NCBI GenBank assembly: GCA_045106675.1
Contig: JBGCFA010000011.1
Coordinates: 1 to 64,000, forward strand
Source: JBCAWW01 sp045106675
GTDB lineage: Bacteria; Bacteroidota; Bacteroidia; J057
Direction: 5' to 3'
Length of the DNA stretch: 64,000 nt
Numbering within the stretch: the first letter of the stretch is position 1; the number at the start of each line of letters is the position of its first letter. The notes under the pieces are model-generated. The model saw only the letters and a list, made by a program, of their open reading frames with translations. It ran no database searches and was not told the DNA's origin. Below, piece by piece: positions 36,899-45,171 of the stretch. Position numbers and translations under genes: made by a program.

Positions 36899-37837
36899 CT
36901 AATAAATTACAGGGGTTACGATATAACCTTGAACCCTCAGTAAATGAAGTAGGCCAAACTCACCTGGTAATTGGGCGGCATTTATAGCGATAAACAAACT
37001 CTCTTTTTGCATGTGCCACTCTAGCGTTTGGATCCATGCATTGTTTTTAGCTTCGATCAATCGACCGGTTCCTCCCCCCATATCAGGACCACGCTCTGCG
37101 AGATAGGCAACTGCATCTAAGTCTTGACGACGATAGGCACGCATTACCTCTTCATAATGAGCTTTGAGTCGATGGCGATCATTATAGGCATCTATCAATA
37201 GCTCTGTTTGTTGGCTAACGCTCATCGCTTCTAGATAGGGCGTTCTTGTCCATTCGGAGCCCAATATCTTCATGGGCTTCTTAATTACCTTGGCCAAATA
37301 CTGTTCATAACAAAATGGCTCAGCATTTTGCACATAACCTAGGCAATAGTCCTGCATCATTTGTTGCGCCACCAAAAGCGGCTTATATCTACTTTCTAGC
37401 TTATACCTGGATAATGCAGAGAGACTATCTTGAAAAAAGAGATTTATTTCTTGATACTGACGTCTAGGGAGCAATGCATCTAGGGTCGAATCAATAGGTA
37501 CTGCGCCTCTATATAATATATCTCGATCACGATAGTTGGGATCGGTCTCTAGCATCAAGCGATCTGTAGACTCCACAATGGGACTCAATCCCGGAGGAAG
37601 AAAAAACCAATCATTTGGTACTTTGTACAATATGGCATAGATATAAGATGGCTTCGCCATATCAGACCGTTGCACCTCCCAAATCAAAGCTTGGGCAGGT
37701 AAAACTTGCTGACGGCTAGGCTGTTGCATATCTCGGATCACAGGTGATCCGTTACTATCTCGTACCGGTGGCTGTGCATGTAGAGCGCCAAAACTCAAAC
37801 AACACAATATGAACCATAGGCTTCTCTTTTTCAACAT
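36899..37837 (-). CDS. TraB/GumN family protein that has lost both GX2H motifs
   Basis: I place the start at ATG 37837 (312 residues), which gives a signal peptide (MLKKRSLWFILCCLSFGALHAQ); the TTG at 37912 would overlap the aminotransferase. It aligns by eye with the next gene over its whole length. The first GX2H is A68-I-L-Y71 and the second is N286-A-A-Q289, while Glu97 remains. It is therefore probably a non-catalytic paralogue that arose by tandem duplication. It lies between ornithine aminotransferase and the intact copy. Confidence 0.8.
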   Translation of the reverse strand: MLKKRSLWFILCCLSFGALHAQPPVRDSNGSPVIRDMQQPSRQQVLPAQALIWEVQRSDMAKPSYIYAILYKVPNDWFFLPPGLSPIVESTDRLMLETDPNYRDRDILYRGAVPIDSTLDALLPRRQYQEINLFFQDSLSALSRYKLESRYKPLLVAQQMMQDYCLGYVQNAEPFCYEQYLAKVIKKPMKILGSEWTRTPYLEAMSVSQQTELLIDAYNDRHRLKAHYEEVMRAYRRQDLDAVAYLAERGPDMGGGTGRLIEAKNNAWIQTLEWHMQKESLFIAINAAQLPGEFGLLHLLRVQGYIVTPVIY

Positions 37838-37880
37838 AAGTGGAGGCTTGCTAAAGTTCCCTATTCTGCAAAACGCGACT

Positions 37881-39128
37881 TTATCGTATAAAATTGCGTA
37901 AGGTTTCTTCAATTATATTGCAACAATCGTGCAATTGTTCTTCGGTGATGACCAAAGGAGGCGCAAATCTGATAATATTTCCATGCGTTGGCTTTGCCAA
38001 TAAGCCATTTTCCTTAAGGGCGACACAGATATTCCAAGCAGTACTACTTTCTGGATCATCATTGATGACAATCGCATTGAGGAGTCCTTTTCCTCTCACG
38101 AGAGTGACTAATTCTTGATCACTATCTATATAAGCTTGCATCCGTTCTCGGAACAAGTCTCCCATAGTTTGGGCGTTCTCTGAAAGATTTTCCTCTACCA
38201 AAACTTTCATGGCCTCCATCGCTACTGCACTTGCCAATGGGTTGCCACCATAAGTAGATCCGTGCTCACCGGGCTTTATACAAAGCATGATTTCATCATC
38301 GCAAAGCACAGCTGATACAGGGAGTACACCACCAGATAATGCTTTACCCAAGATCAAAATATCAGGCTTGACATTTTCGTAGTCGCAGGCAAGCATTTTT
38401 CCCGTTCTGGCAAGGCCAGTCTGGACCTCATCAGCAATAAAAAGGGCATTGAATTTCTTGCAAAGCGCATAAGCTTTTTTAAGATATCCCTCCTCGGGAA
38501 CGACTACTCCTGCCTCACCTTGGATTGGCTCTACCATAAATCCAGCAACATTTGGATCTTGGAGGGCCTTCTCTAAAGCATCTAAATCATTATAAGGCAC
38601 CAACTCAAGACCGGGCATATAAGGACCAAATCCTTTGAAGCTACTAGGATCAGAAGACGAACTAATCGCGGCCAAAGTACGGCCCCAAAAATTGCCTTCT
38701 GCAAATATGATTTTGGCTTGGTTATCGGGAACTCCTTTTACTTCATAGGCCCATTTGCGACACAATTTAACGGCAGTTTCACCACCTTCTACTCCGGTAT
38801 TCATCGGGAGCAATTTGTCGTAACCGAGCAATTCGGTCATATACTTTTCGTATGGACCCAATACGTCATTGTAAAAAGCACGTGATGTCAGTGTCAACTG
38901 TTGCGCTTGCTCAATCAACGCATTCAATATACGAGGGTGGCAATGACCTTGGTTAACTGCACTATAGGCAGATAAGAAGTCATAGTATCTATTTCCTTCT
39001 GGGTCCCAGACAAATACACCTTCTCCACGTGAGAGAACCACTGGTAAAGGGTGATAATTGTGGGCTCCAAAACGGTCTTCGAGCTCAATTGCTTCGGTTG
39101 AACTGATTTGTTGGTTGAGTGATAACAT
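37881..39128 (-). CDS. rocD: Ornithine--oxo-acid aminotransferase
   Basis: The protein has 415 residues. It is a class III PLP aminotransferase with NTGVEGGETAVKLCRKWAY, FIADEVQTGLARTGKMLA and the Schiff-base lysine in ILILGKALSGGVLPVSA. The N-terminal AHNYHPLPVVLSRGEGVFVWD is typical of ornithine aminotransferase rather than ArgD. It interconverts ornithine and glutamate semialdehyde in the cytoplasm. The following - strand gene (TraB/GumN) starts 43 bp after its stop. Confidence 0.92.
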   Translation of the reverse strand: MLSLNQQISSTEAIELEDRFGAHNYHPLPVVLSRGEGVFVWDPEGNRYYDFLSAYSAVNQGHCHPRILNALIEQAQQLTLTSRAFYNDVLGPYEKYMTELLGYDKLLPMNTGVEGGETAVKLCRKWAYEVKGVPDNQAKIIFAEGNFWGRTLAAISSSSDPSSFKGFGPYMPGLELVPYNDLDALEKALQDPNVAGFMVEPIQGEAGVVVPEEGYLKKAYALCKKFNALFIADEVQTGLARTGKMLACDYENVKPDILILGKALSGGVLPVSAVLCDDEIMLCIKPGEHGSTYGGNPLASAVAMEAMKVLVEENLSENAQTMGDLFRERMQAYIDSDQELVTLVRGKGLLNAIVINDDPESSTAWNICVALKENGLLAKPTHGNIIRFAPPLVITEEQLHDCCNIIEETLRNFIR

Positions 39129-39169
39129 ATATAATTTCTATAGGGGGCTGGGTTATATGCAAGTTAGAA

Positions 39170-39196
39170 ATTTTCCGTGATGAAAATACGGAAAAT
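39170..39196 (-). terminator. Terminator of the folA-DinB unit
   Basis: ATTTTCCGT (39170-39178) pairs with ACGGAAAAT (39188-39196). On the - strand it lies 44 bp after the DinB stop, and is followed by TTTCTAAC; the stem itself ends in T. It separates this unit from the aminotransferase gene. Confidence 0.6.
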
Positions 39197-39239
39197 CTAA
39201 AACGAATTTTCGAAATACATGATTTTTCGCTTCAACAGG

Positions 39240-39761
39240 CTAAAGCGAAAGACCATATCGCTCATTGAGCACATTAATATGATGGATAGTATGGCCTGCG
39301 GTCACCGCAAAGAGGGCACGGACACTCATGCTATTGTCTGATGCAACACCTGAGAGCAGTGCCATCTCGTCGCTCAAACCTAGGCGTAGGCATAGGGTCG
39401 CCATGCGAACTGATCGCCAATCCTGGACCAGAAGTTCTACGGAGTAGCTATCATAATTGGCACCTGCTATGTATATGTCCTGATCAAATCCTGGTAAAGC
39501 AGTGGTATCACCTCGGCCAAAACGCCAAGCTCGATAGGAAAAAACACGTTCTGCATCTGTGAGGTGTCCCACTAGTTCTTTTACAGACCATTTGCCTTCG
39601 GCATAACGATGCATCCATTGCTTTTGGCTTAGAGCGGCAAGCTTTTGCGGTAGAGTGCTAAGCTGCTCTTCGAGAACGGTCATTATATTTTTGCCCTCTA
39701 AATGGTTCACGTAGCCTGCATAGAAAGGGGCATATTCATTTTCGTTTGGATACCAACTCAT
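39240..39761 (-). CDS. DinB-family (DinB_2) putative metal-dependent hydrolase / transferase
   Basis: The protein has 173 residues and four predicted helices of the DinB bundle. The metal-ligand histidines are visible in VKELVGHLTDAERVF and AGHTIHHINVLNERYG. Related enzymes include bacillithiol and mycothiol transferases, and many members are of unknown role. It starts 10 bp after folA, so it is co-transcribed with it. Confidence 0.82.
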   Translation of the reverse strand: MSWYPNENEYAPFYAGYVNHLEGKNIMTVLEEQLSTLPQKLAALSQKQWMHRYAEGKWSVKELVGHLTDAERVFSYRAWRFGRGDTTALPGFDQDIYIAGANYDSYSVELLVQDWRSVRMATLCLRLGLSDEMALLSGVASDNSMSVRALFAVTAGHTIHHINVLNERYGLSL

Positions 39762-39771
39762 AGTTTGTCGT

Positions 39772-40272
39772 TTATTTCTTTTCTAGGGTACGAATTGTAA
39801 AGGCAAATTCATTTTTTTCATCGGCCTGATGTGCATCTACATCGACTATTTTCCATTCATCTCTATTGGGGAAATTGAAATGTACATCGCCATCGACTTC
39901 CGCATGAACGAGGGTTTCATAGATAAGGTTGACGAAACCTTTTTTGATAGATTCTTCATAAACCCCTGCGCCTCCAGTGATCCAGATTTCACCATCTGTT
40001 TTGGCTAATTCAATAGCCTCTTCGAGTGAATGCACCACTTCCGCTCCCGGAGCTTGATAGTCTTGTTTCCGAGTGATAATGATATTTCGGCGATTGGGCA
40101 GCGGTTTGCAATCGATGGATTCGAAAGACTTGCGTCCCATTACGACCGTTTTTCCCTTAGTACTACGCATGAAATGACGCATATCAGCCTGCAATTTCCA
40201 CGGTAAGTCATTGTCTTTGCCAATCACTCCATTTTCAGAGACGGCGTATATAGCGATGATTTTGAGAGACAT
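39772..40272 (-). CDS. folA: Dihydrofolate reductase
   Basis: I place the start at ATG 40272 (166 residues, MSLKIIAIYAVSENGVIGKD); an earlier ATG at 40293 sits on the -7 box. Family motifs are NDLPWKLQADMRHF with the catalytic Asp, TVVMGRKSFESI, PLPNRRNIIITR and IWITGGAGVYEE. It reduces dihydrofolate with NADPH. The downstream DinB-family gene follows after 10 bp. Confidence 0.95.
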   Translation of the reverse strand: MSLKIIAIYAVSENGVIGKDNDLPWKLQADMRHFMRSTKGKTVVMGRKSFESIDCKPLPNRRNIIITRKQDYQAPGAEVVHSLEEAIELAKTDGEIWITGGAGVYEESIKKGFVNLIYETLVHAEVDGDVHFNFPNRDEWKIVDVDAHQADEKNEFAFTIRTLEKK

Positions 40273-40290
40273 ATATAGATTGTTTGGGTA

Positions 40291-40298
40291 CAAAATTA
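40291..40298 (-). promoter_or_regulatory. -7 box of folA
   Basis: On the - strand TAATTTTG fits TAnnTTTG and lies 18 bp before the folA ATG. No clear -33 TTTG is found at the right distance. The + strand promoter at 40310-40343 is back to back with it. Confidence 0.45.
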
Positions 40299-40309
40299 GG
40301 AAAAATGTG

Positions 40310-40343
40310 CTTGAGAAGAAGCCGGTATTTTGCCTTATCTTTG
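40310..40343 (+). promoter_or_regulatory. Promoter of the DUF4296-mutS2 operon
   Basis: TATCTTTG (40336-40343) is a perfect -7 box with CTTG (40310-40313) 22 bp upstream. The TTG at 40330 that opens the longer frame lies in this promoter, which supports the start at 40393. Confidence 0.65.
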
Positions 40344-40392
40344 TGGCACATACAACAAAGGCTTCTTATTTGGCCACTCTTTAAGGAAAAAG

Positions 40393-40854
40393 ATGAAACT
40401 GCGGTATTTATTGGGCATCCTAGTATGTTTGGGTTTGTTAGCCTGCGAAAGCACCCAAACTGAATATTTGTCTCCAGGCAAAATGCAGGAGGTATTGATG
40501 GAAATTCACTATGCTGATGCCGCTACCGAACGCTTTGAAGCGAAGGTCCAACCCCGAAATGCATTACGAGAAGACCTTTATGACCAGATACTGGTGCGCT
40601 ATGGATTGAGCCGAGAAGATTTTTTTATTTCCTATAAATACTATGTTGAGGAAACCTTTATCCTTGATTCTCTGTATGGTGATATGATCGACTCCTTTGA
40701 TGTTAAGGTGCAAAGAATAGAAGACTCACTCTCTGTCTCTAAGGCGAGAGAGTTGGAAATCAAGCGCATTCAAAAGATAGGAGACACCACTAAAACCCCA
40801 GCCAAAGAGATAAAAGCTATTTGGCAAAAATCGCCCAAGGATACAGAGAAATGA
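40393..40854 (+). CDS. DUF4296-domain lipoprotein
   Basis: I choose ATG 40393 (153 residues), which has an AAGGAA ribosome-binding site 5 bp upstream and gives a lipoprotein signal with lipobox LLAC (Cys18). The body shows the DUF4296 pattern MQEVLMEIHYADAATERF followed by YDQILVRYGLSREDFFISYKYY and a long helix. The function of the family is unknown; it is restricted to Bacteroidota. Its stop overlaps the mutS2 start as ATGA, so translation of the two is probably coupled. Confidence 0.82.
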   Translation: MKLRYLLGILVCLGLLACESTQTEYLSPGKMQEVLMEIHYADAATERFEAKVQPRNALREDLYDQILVRYGLSREDFFISYKYYVEETFILDSLYGDMIDSFDVKVQRIEDSLSVSKARELEIKRIQKIGDTTKTPAKEIKAIWQKSPKDTEK

Positions 40855-43250
40855 AATGTTACCATCCGCACACCTACGAAAAACTCGGCTTTGATGTCGT
40901 GCTACAGTGGGTGGAGGAACGTCTCCATAGTAATGAAGCCAAGTATGCATTGTATGAAATGCAGCCAATGTCTGATCCTGCCTTACTGCTACCTGAGCTA
41001 GATCGCGTTGCGGAACTCCAGAATGCATTAGAATTTGGCGATGGTTTTCCCGGAGGCTTATTCGTTTCCACGGGAGAAATCCTCGAAAAACTTAAAGTCA
41101 AAGGAAATTGGATTGGGCAATCTGAGCTTTTTCAGTTGTTACGCTGGTTAGATGGCATTGCCTCTGCAAGAAACTATTTTGCTAAAGATGAAGAGACTTA
41201 TCCCGAGATGTATGCTTTGCTGCATACAGAGGAGTTCGAGCTTAAACTGATTAAGCGTCTTCGACAGATTGTAGATGAAAGGGGCAATTTGCGAGATGAT
41301 GCTTCGCCCGAACTAGCAAGGCTCAGACGCCAACAAGGCAGTACTTCTAAAGAATTACGCAATACTTTATATAAGATCCTGCGCCAAGCCAATGATCAAA
41401 ATTGGAGCCAGGACAAAGAGATCACTATTCGCAATGATCGTTTGGTGATCCCGATCAAAGCGGATTTCAAAGGTCGCGTCAATGGCTTTGTCCAAGACGT
41501 ATCCCAAACCGGCGGTACGGTTTACCTTGAACCCACGGCAGCACTTCCTCTCAACAATCACCTACGTGAACTGCAGTTCAAAGAGCAAAATGAGATTATC
41601 CGCATCATGCAGGATATCAGTGCTGAACTCAGAGAGTATGTAGAGGGCTTGATGGTGTTTCGAAAAATCATGATTCAATTAGAGTTGATTCATGCGAAAG
41701 CTAAATTAGCGGTTAGCCTAGAGGCGATCCTACCCAAAATTAATCTCGAAAAACCGTACCTACATCTGCGTAATGCACGCTATCCTCTCTTGTTGCTCAA
41801 AGCCATGCAAGAGCCGATGACAGTAGTTCCGATCAGCCTTAGCCTCGATAAAAGTCATCGTATCCTTATCGTTTCGGGCCCCAATGCTGGTGGTAAATCC
41901 GTCAGCTTAAAAACTTTGGGCTTGTTGCAACTGATGTTACAATGTGGTTTTCTCGTTCCCGTAGACGAAGGCTCAGAGTTTCAGTTATTTGAAAGTTTGT
42001 TTTTGGACATCGGTGATGAACAGTCCGTCGATACAGATCTCAGTACCTATACTTCTCGTTTGTATCAATGGCGTCAGATGGGGGATCATATGAACGCTAA
42101 GTCTATGTTCCTCATTGATGAATTTGGTAGTGGGACAGACCCCAAACAAGGAGGAGCAATTGCGGAGTCATTTTTGGAACGCTTCGTTCGCCAAAGGGCG
42201 TATGGAATCATTACTACCCATTATGGTAATCTCAAGGACTATGCAGAAATCACTTCTGGTGTAGCCAATGCCGCCATGCAATTTGATACCAAAGGGCTGA
42301 AACCCACTTATAGTTTAGTCGAAGGTTTGCCTGGACGCTCTTATGCTTTTGAAATGGCTCAGCGAGTGGGGGTACATCATACGATCCTGACAAAAGCGCG
42401 CAAAAAAGTTGGTACAGAGGAAATTGATGCCGAAAAACTACTCCGCCAACTAGAGAAAAAGAATATGGAAATCTCTCGTTTGCTACAAAAAAATAAGCAA
42501 AAAGAGGGAGAGTTAGAGAAGCTTCTACTTCAAAATCGAACTGAACAAGATAAACTCAAAAAAGAGCGTAAGGCCATTTTGCGTGAAGCTAAGGTCGAAG
42601 CCAGAGATTTGATTCAAGACGCAAACCGTAAGATTGAGAACACGATTCGAGAGATTATAGAAAAAAACGCTGCCAAGAAGGCTACCCAAAAAGCGCGAGA
42701 AAAATTACGAGCTGAGATGCCTGAGGTAGAGCCTGCACCCATTCCGATTCCAATAAAAGCCGCCAAAAGCAAAGAGGGGGAAAGCTTGCAGATTTTGAAA
42801 GGTCAGCCCACGATTGGAGACTGGGTCAAGCTTAAAACATCAGAGTCTTTTGGAAAACTCGTAGAGTTACAAGGCAAAAAAGGCATTGTTGAGGTAGGAG
42901 ATCTGCGCTTGACGGTAAAACTCGACCAACTTATACGTATCAAGGCACCTAAAGCTCCAAAGGAAAAAGCTAGTTCGATCAATATCATAGGGCTGCGCAA
43001 TCGAGAAGTGAAAACAGAGGCAGATATCATGGGTATGCGGGTGGAGGAAGCAATCCCAGCGGTAGATCGCTTAATAGATAATGCTAGGGTTTCTGGCTTA
43101 AATCGTGTCCGTATATTGCACGGCAAAGGGACAGGAGCGTTGCGCGAAGCGATCCGAAAACACTTAGGCGATATGTCCTATGTCCAAAGTGCTGTTGATG
43201 CTCCTGTAGAAGAAGGTGGGGCCGGCTGGACCATCGTGGAGATGCGATAA
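40851..43250 (+). CDS. mutS2: MutS2 endonuclease / ribosome-rescue-type ATPase
   Basis: I choose ATG 40851 (799 residues), which overlaps the previous stop by ATGA; an upstream frame start at 40821 lies inside the lipoprotein gene. It lacks the MutS mismatch-recognition domain and has the core lever domain, ATPase with Walker A GPNAGGKS (Lys349), Walker B FLIDEFGSGTD, a long coiled coil (about 520-640) and a C-terminal Smr domain (about 725-799, with ILHGKGTGAL). Family members suppress recombination or split collided ribosomes. Confidence 0.94.
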   Translation: MKCYHPHTYEKLGFDVVLQWVEERLHSNEAKYALYEMQPMSDPALLLPELDRVAELQNALEFGDGFPGGLFVSTGEILEKLKVKGNWIGQSELFQLLRWLDGIASARNYFAKDEETYPEMYALLHTEEFELKLIKRLRQIVDERGNLRDDASPELARLRRQQGSTSKELRNTLYKILRQANDQNWSQDKEITIRNDRLVIPIKADFKGRVNGFVQDVSQTGGTVYLEPTAALPLNNHLRELQFKEQNEIIRIMQDISAELREYVEGLMVFRKIMIQLELIHAKAKLAVSLEAILPKINLEKPYLHLRNARYPLLLLKAMQEPMTVVPISLSLDKSHRILIVSGPNAGGKSVSLKTLGLLQLMLQCGFLVPVDEGSEFQLFESLFLDIGDEQSVDTDLSTYTSRLYQWRQMGDHMNAKSMFLIDEFGSGTDPKQGGAIAESFLERFVRQRAYGIITTHYGNLKDYAEITSGVANAAMQFDTKGLKPTYSLVEGLPGRSYAFEMAQRVGVHHTILTKARKKVGTEEIDAEKLLRQLEKKNMEISRLLQKNKQKEGELEKLLLQNRTEQDKLKKERKAILREAKVEARDLIQDANRKIENTIREIIEKNAAKKATQKAREKLRAEMPEVEPAPIPIPIKAAKSKEGESLQILKGQPTIGDWVKLKTSESFGKLVELQGKKGIVEVGDLRLTVKLDQLIRIKAPKAPKEKASSINIIGLRNREVKTEADIMGMRVEEAIPAVDRLIDNARVSGLNRVRILHGKGTGALREAIRKHLGDMSYVQSAVDAPVEEGGAGWTIVEMR

Positions 43251-43320
43251 TACAATAAGTAAGAAAACCGAAGCTCTAAATCTTACTGTTAAGGAAAAGT
43301 TTTTAGCAGTTCGCCTTTCC

Positions 43321-43353
43321 TTTGTCTGAGCTGTAAGGATTTTATTTACTTTG
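43321..43353 (+). promoter_or_regulatory. Promoter of the cysC leader
   Basis: TTTG at 43321-43324, a 21-bp spacer and TTACTTTG at 43346-43353 (one mismatch to TAnnTTTG). Transcription would begin near 43358 and give a leader of about 130 nt before cysC. Confidence 0.55.
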
Positions 43354-43421
43354 CATCGTATTACAAAGGAAACTACCTTATTTTACAGTATTGTTAGCAT
43401 TTCTCGTTCCTAATTTTATTT

Positions 43422-43462
43422 ATTCGCCTCTTCTTGCCACCAGGTAAAGGCGAATTTTTTTT
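43422..43462 (+). terminator. Intrinsic terminator inside the cysC leader (attenuator or sRNA end)
   Basis: ATTCGCCT (43422-43429) pairs with AGGCGAAT (43448-43455). An inner stem TTGCC/GGTAA closes around ACCA, and a run of eight T (43455-43462) follows. It lies 25 bp before the cysC ATG and after the promoter at 43321-43353, so it can stop transcription before the PAPS genes. Confidence 0.75.
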
Positions 43463-43487
43463 GAGGTAATTGATAGTAAATATTTCT

Positions 43488-44087
43488 ATGACGGAGAATA
43501 TACATCCCATTTTTGATCGCATATTGCAACGGGAGGATAAAGAAAAAAGACTTAATCAGCGGGCAAAAGTAGTTTGGATGACCGGCTTATCAGGTTCAGG
43601 AAAAAGCACCTTGGCTCAAGCCATTGAGAAGACACTACACGAAGCGGGTTATTTTACTAAATTACTTGATGGTGATAATATCCGTACTGGTTTAAATAAA
43701 AATCTCGGGTTTTCACCTGAAGATCGTGCCGAAAATATCCGTCGGATTTCTGAAACAGCTAAACTTTTTCTAGATGGAGGCATTGTTTGTCTCTGTTCTT
43801 TCGTATCTCCTACAGTGGAAATACGAGACATGGCGCGTCAGATAATAGGGGAAGCAGACTTTTTAGAAGTATTTGTCAATGCTCCACTAGAGGTTTGTGA
43901 GCAGCGAGATGTAAAAGGTCTCTATAAAAAAGCACGCGCAGGAGAGATCAAGCAATTTACGGGTATAGATGCCCCATTTGAAGCGCCAACTCATCCTTCT
44001 ATTGAAATAAAGACACACACTGAGCCATTGGAAGCGAGTCGAGACAAGCTCTTTGAAGCGCTAATGGAACATATTAAATATGAATAG
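43488..44087 (+). CDS. cysC: Adenylylsulfate (APS) kinase
   Basis: The protein has 199 residues from ATG 43488; the TTG at 43470 is less likely. The P-loop is VVWMTGLSGSGKSTLAQAI; LLDGDNIRTGLNKNLGFSPEDRAENIRRI is diagnostic of APS kinase (shown in full only to its key part). GLYKKARAGEIKQFTGID is the family lid segment. It phosphorylates APS to PAPS, the sulfate donor of sulfotransferases. cysD and cysN follow, and no reductase gene is near, so a role in sulfation is more likely than assimilation. Confidence 0.95.
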   Translation: MTENIHPIFDRILQREDKEKRLNQRAKVVWMTGLSGSGKSTLAQAIEKTLHEAGYFTKLLDGDNIRTGLNKNLGFSPEDRAENIRRISETAKLFLDGGIVCLCSFVSPTVEIRDMARQIIGEADFLEVFVNAPLEVCEQRDVKGLYKKARAGEIKQFTGIDAPFEAPTHPSIEIKTHTEPLEASRDKLFEALMEHIKYE

Positions 44088-44107
44088 TTGAATATTAGAA
44101 TAGACGA
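44086..44107 (+). repeat. 22-bp repeat after cysC (copy 1)
   Basis: The segment begins at the cysC stop codon with AGTTGAA and ends TAGAATAGACGA. It matches copy 2 at 45092-45113 in 19 of 22 positions. The rest of the gap up to cysD (44188) is AT-rich and contains no box I recognise. Confidence 0.6.
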
Positions 44108-44188
44108 TCTTTAGCTTTTGGCTTAGTATTTGTCAATTCGATCATTCGACCAACTGAGATTTAAAACACTATATAATTTTAATTTCGC

Positions 44189-45091
44189 ATGGACTATAGA
44201 CTTAGTCAATTGCAGCAACTGGAAGCTGAGGCCATTTTCATCATTCGTGAAACCGCGGCCATGTTTGAACGACCAGTGCTATTGTTTTCAGGAGGCAAAG
44301 ACTCCATTACTATCGCTCATCTAGCTCGTAAGGCATTTTTTCCGGCAAAGGTCCCCTTTCCGTTAATGCACGTTGATACTGGCCACAATTTCAAAGAAAC
44401 GATTGCGTTTCGCGACAAATTTGTTGCCGAGATGGGCGCTAAATTGATTGTCGCTTCTGTACAGGACTCTATTGACCAAGGCAAAGCCGTAGAAGAAAAG
44501 GGCCCCAATCCTAGTCGTAACTCTCTTCAAAGTATCACCCTGCTTGATGCGATTGAAGAACATGGTTTTGACGGTTGCCTAGGTGGCGCTCGTCGAGATG
44601 AAGAAAAAGCTCGTGCTAAGGAGCGTTTTTTCTCTCACCGTGATGAATTTGGCCAGTGGGAACCTAAAAATCAGCGCCCAGAACTATGGGACCTTTTCAA
44701 TGGTGCTAAATCTCAAGGAGAAAATTTCCGCATCTTTCCAATCTCTAATTGGACTGAAATGGATGTTTGGATGTATCTACAGCAAGAAGGAGTAGATCTA
44801 CCGAACCTATATTTTGCGCATGATCGCAAAGTCGTAAACCGTGGCGGTGTTTGGTTAGCAGATACTGATTTTATATCCTTAGCGGATAATGAGGAATATG
44901 AAACTCGCAAGATTCGTTTCCGGACGATCGGAGATGCTACTTGTACTGGAGCTGTATTGTCGGAAGCTGATACGATTCCTAAGATAGTAGAAGAGATTTC
45001 AGCTACCCGTACTACGGAACGCGGTGGTCGTGCAGATGACAAGCGTTCTGATAGCGCAATGGAAGATCGTAAGAAGCAGGGATATTTTTAA
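44189..45091 (+). CDS. cysD: Sulfate adenylyltransferase small subunit
   Basis: The protein has 300 residues, the normal length. The PP-loop is LLFSGGKDSITIAHLA (about 31-46), with HVDTGHNFKETI, GGARRDEEKARAKERFFS and the C-terminal SERGGRADD-type segment TERGGRADDKRSDSAME. With CysN it makes APS from sulfate and ATP. It is flanked by copies of a 22-bp repeat downstream of cysC and of itself. Confidence 0.96.
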   Translation: MDYRLSQLQQLEAEAIFIIRETAAMFERPVLLFSGGKDSITIAHLARKAFFPAKVPFPLMHVDTGHNFKETIAFRDKFVAEMGAKLIVASVQDSIDQGKAVEEKGPNPSRNSLQSITLLDAIEEHGFDGCLGGARRDEEKARAKERFFSHRDEFGQWEPKNQRPELWDLFNGAKSQGENFRIFPISNWTEMDVWMYLQQEGVDLPNLYFAHDRKVVNRGGVWLADTDFISLADNEEYETRKIRFRTIGDATCTGAVLSEADTIPKIVEEISATRTTERGGRADDKRSDSAMEDRKKQGYF

Positions 45092-45113
45092 AGTTGAACG
45101 TTAGAATAAACGA
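45092..45113 (+). repeat. 22-bp repeat after cysD (copy 2), followed by a hairpin
   Basis: It starts directly after the cysD stop with AGTTGAA and ends TAGAATAAACGA, 19 of 22 identical to the copy after cysC. Just behind it GTTGAATCAGA (45117-45127) can pair with TCTG and ATTCAAC (45139-45151), giving a stem-loop before cysN. Confidence 0.6.
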
Positions 45114-45171
45114 ATGGTTGAATCAGACAATTTTATGATCTGCAATTCAACAATTCTAAAAATATAATTGA

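Noticed and set aside
43358..43421. Possible SAM riboswitch upstream of cysC
   Set aside because: No SAM-I, SAM-II or SAH consensus elements are visible; only a terminator is supported.
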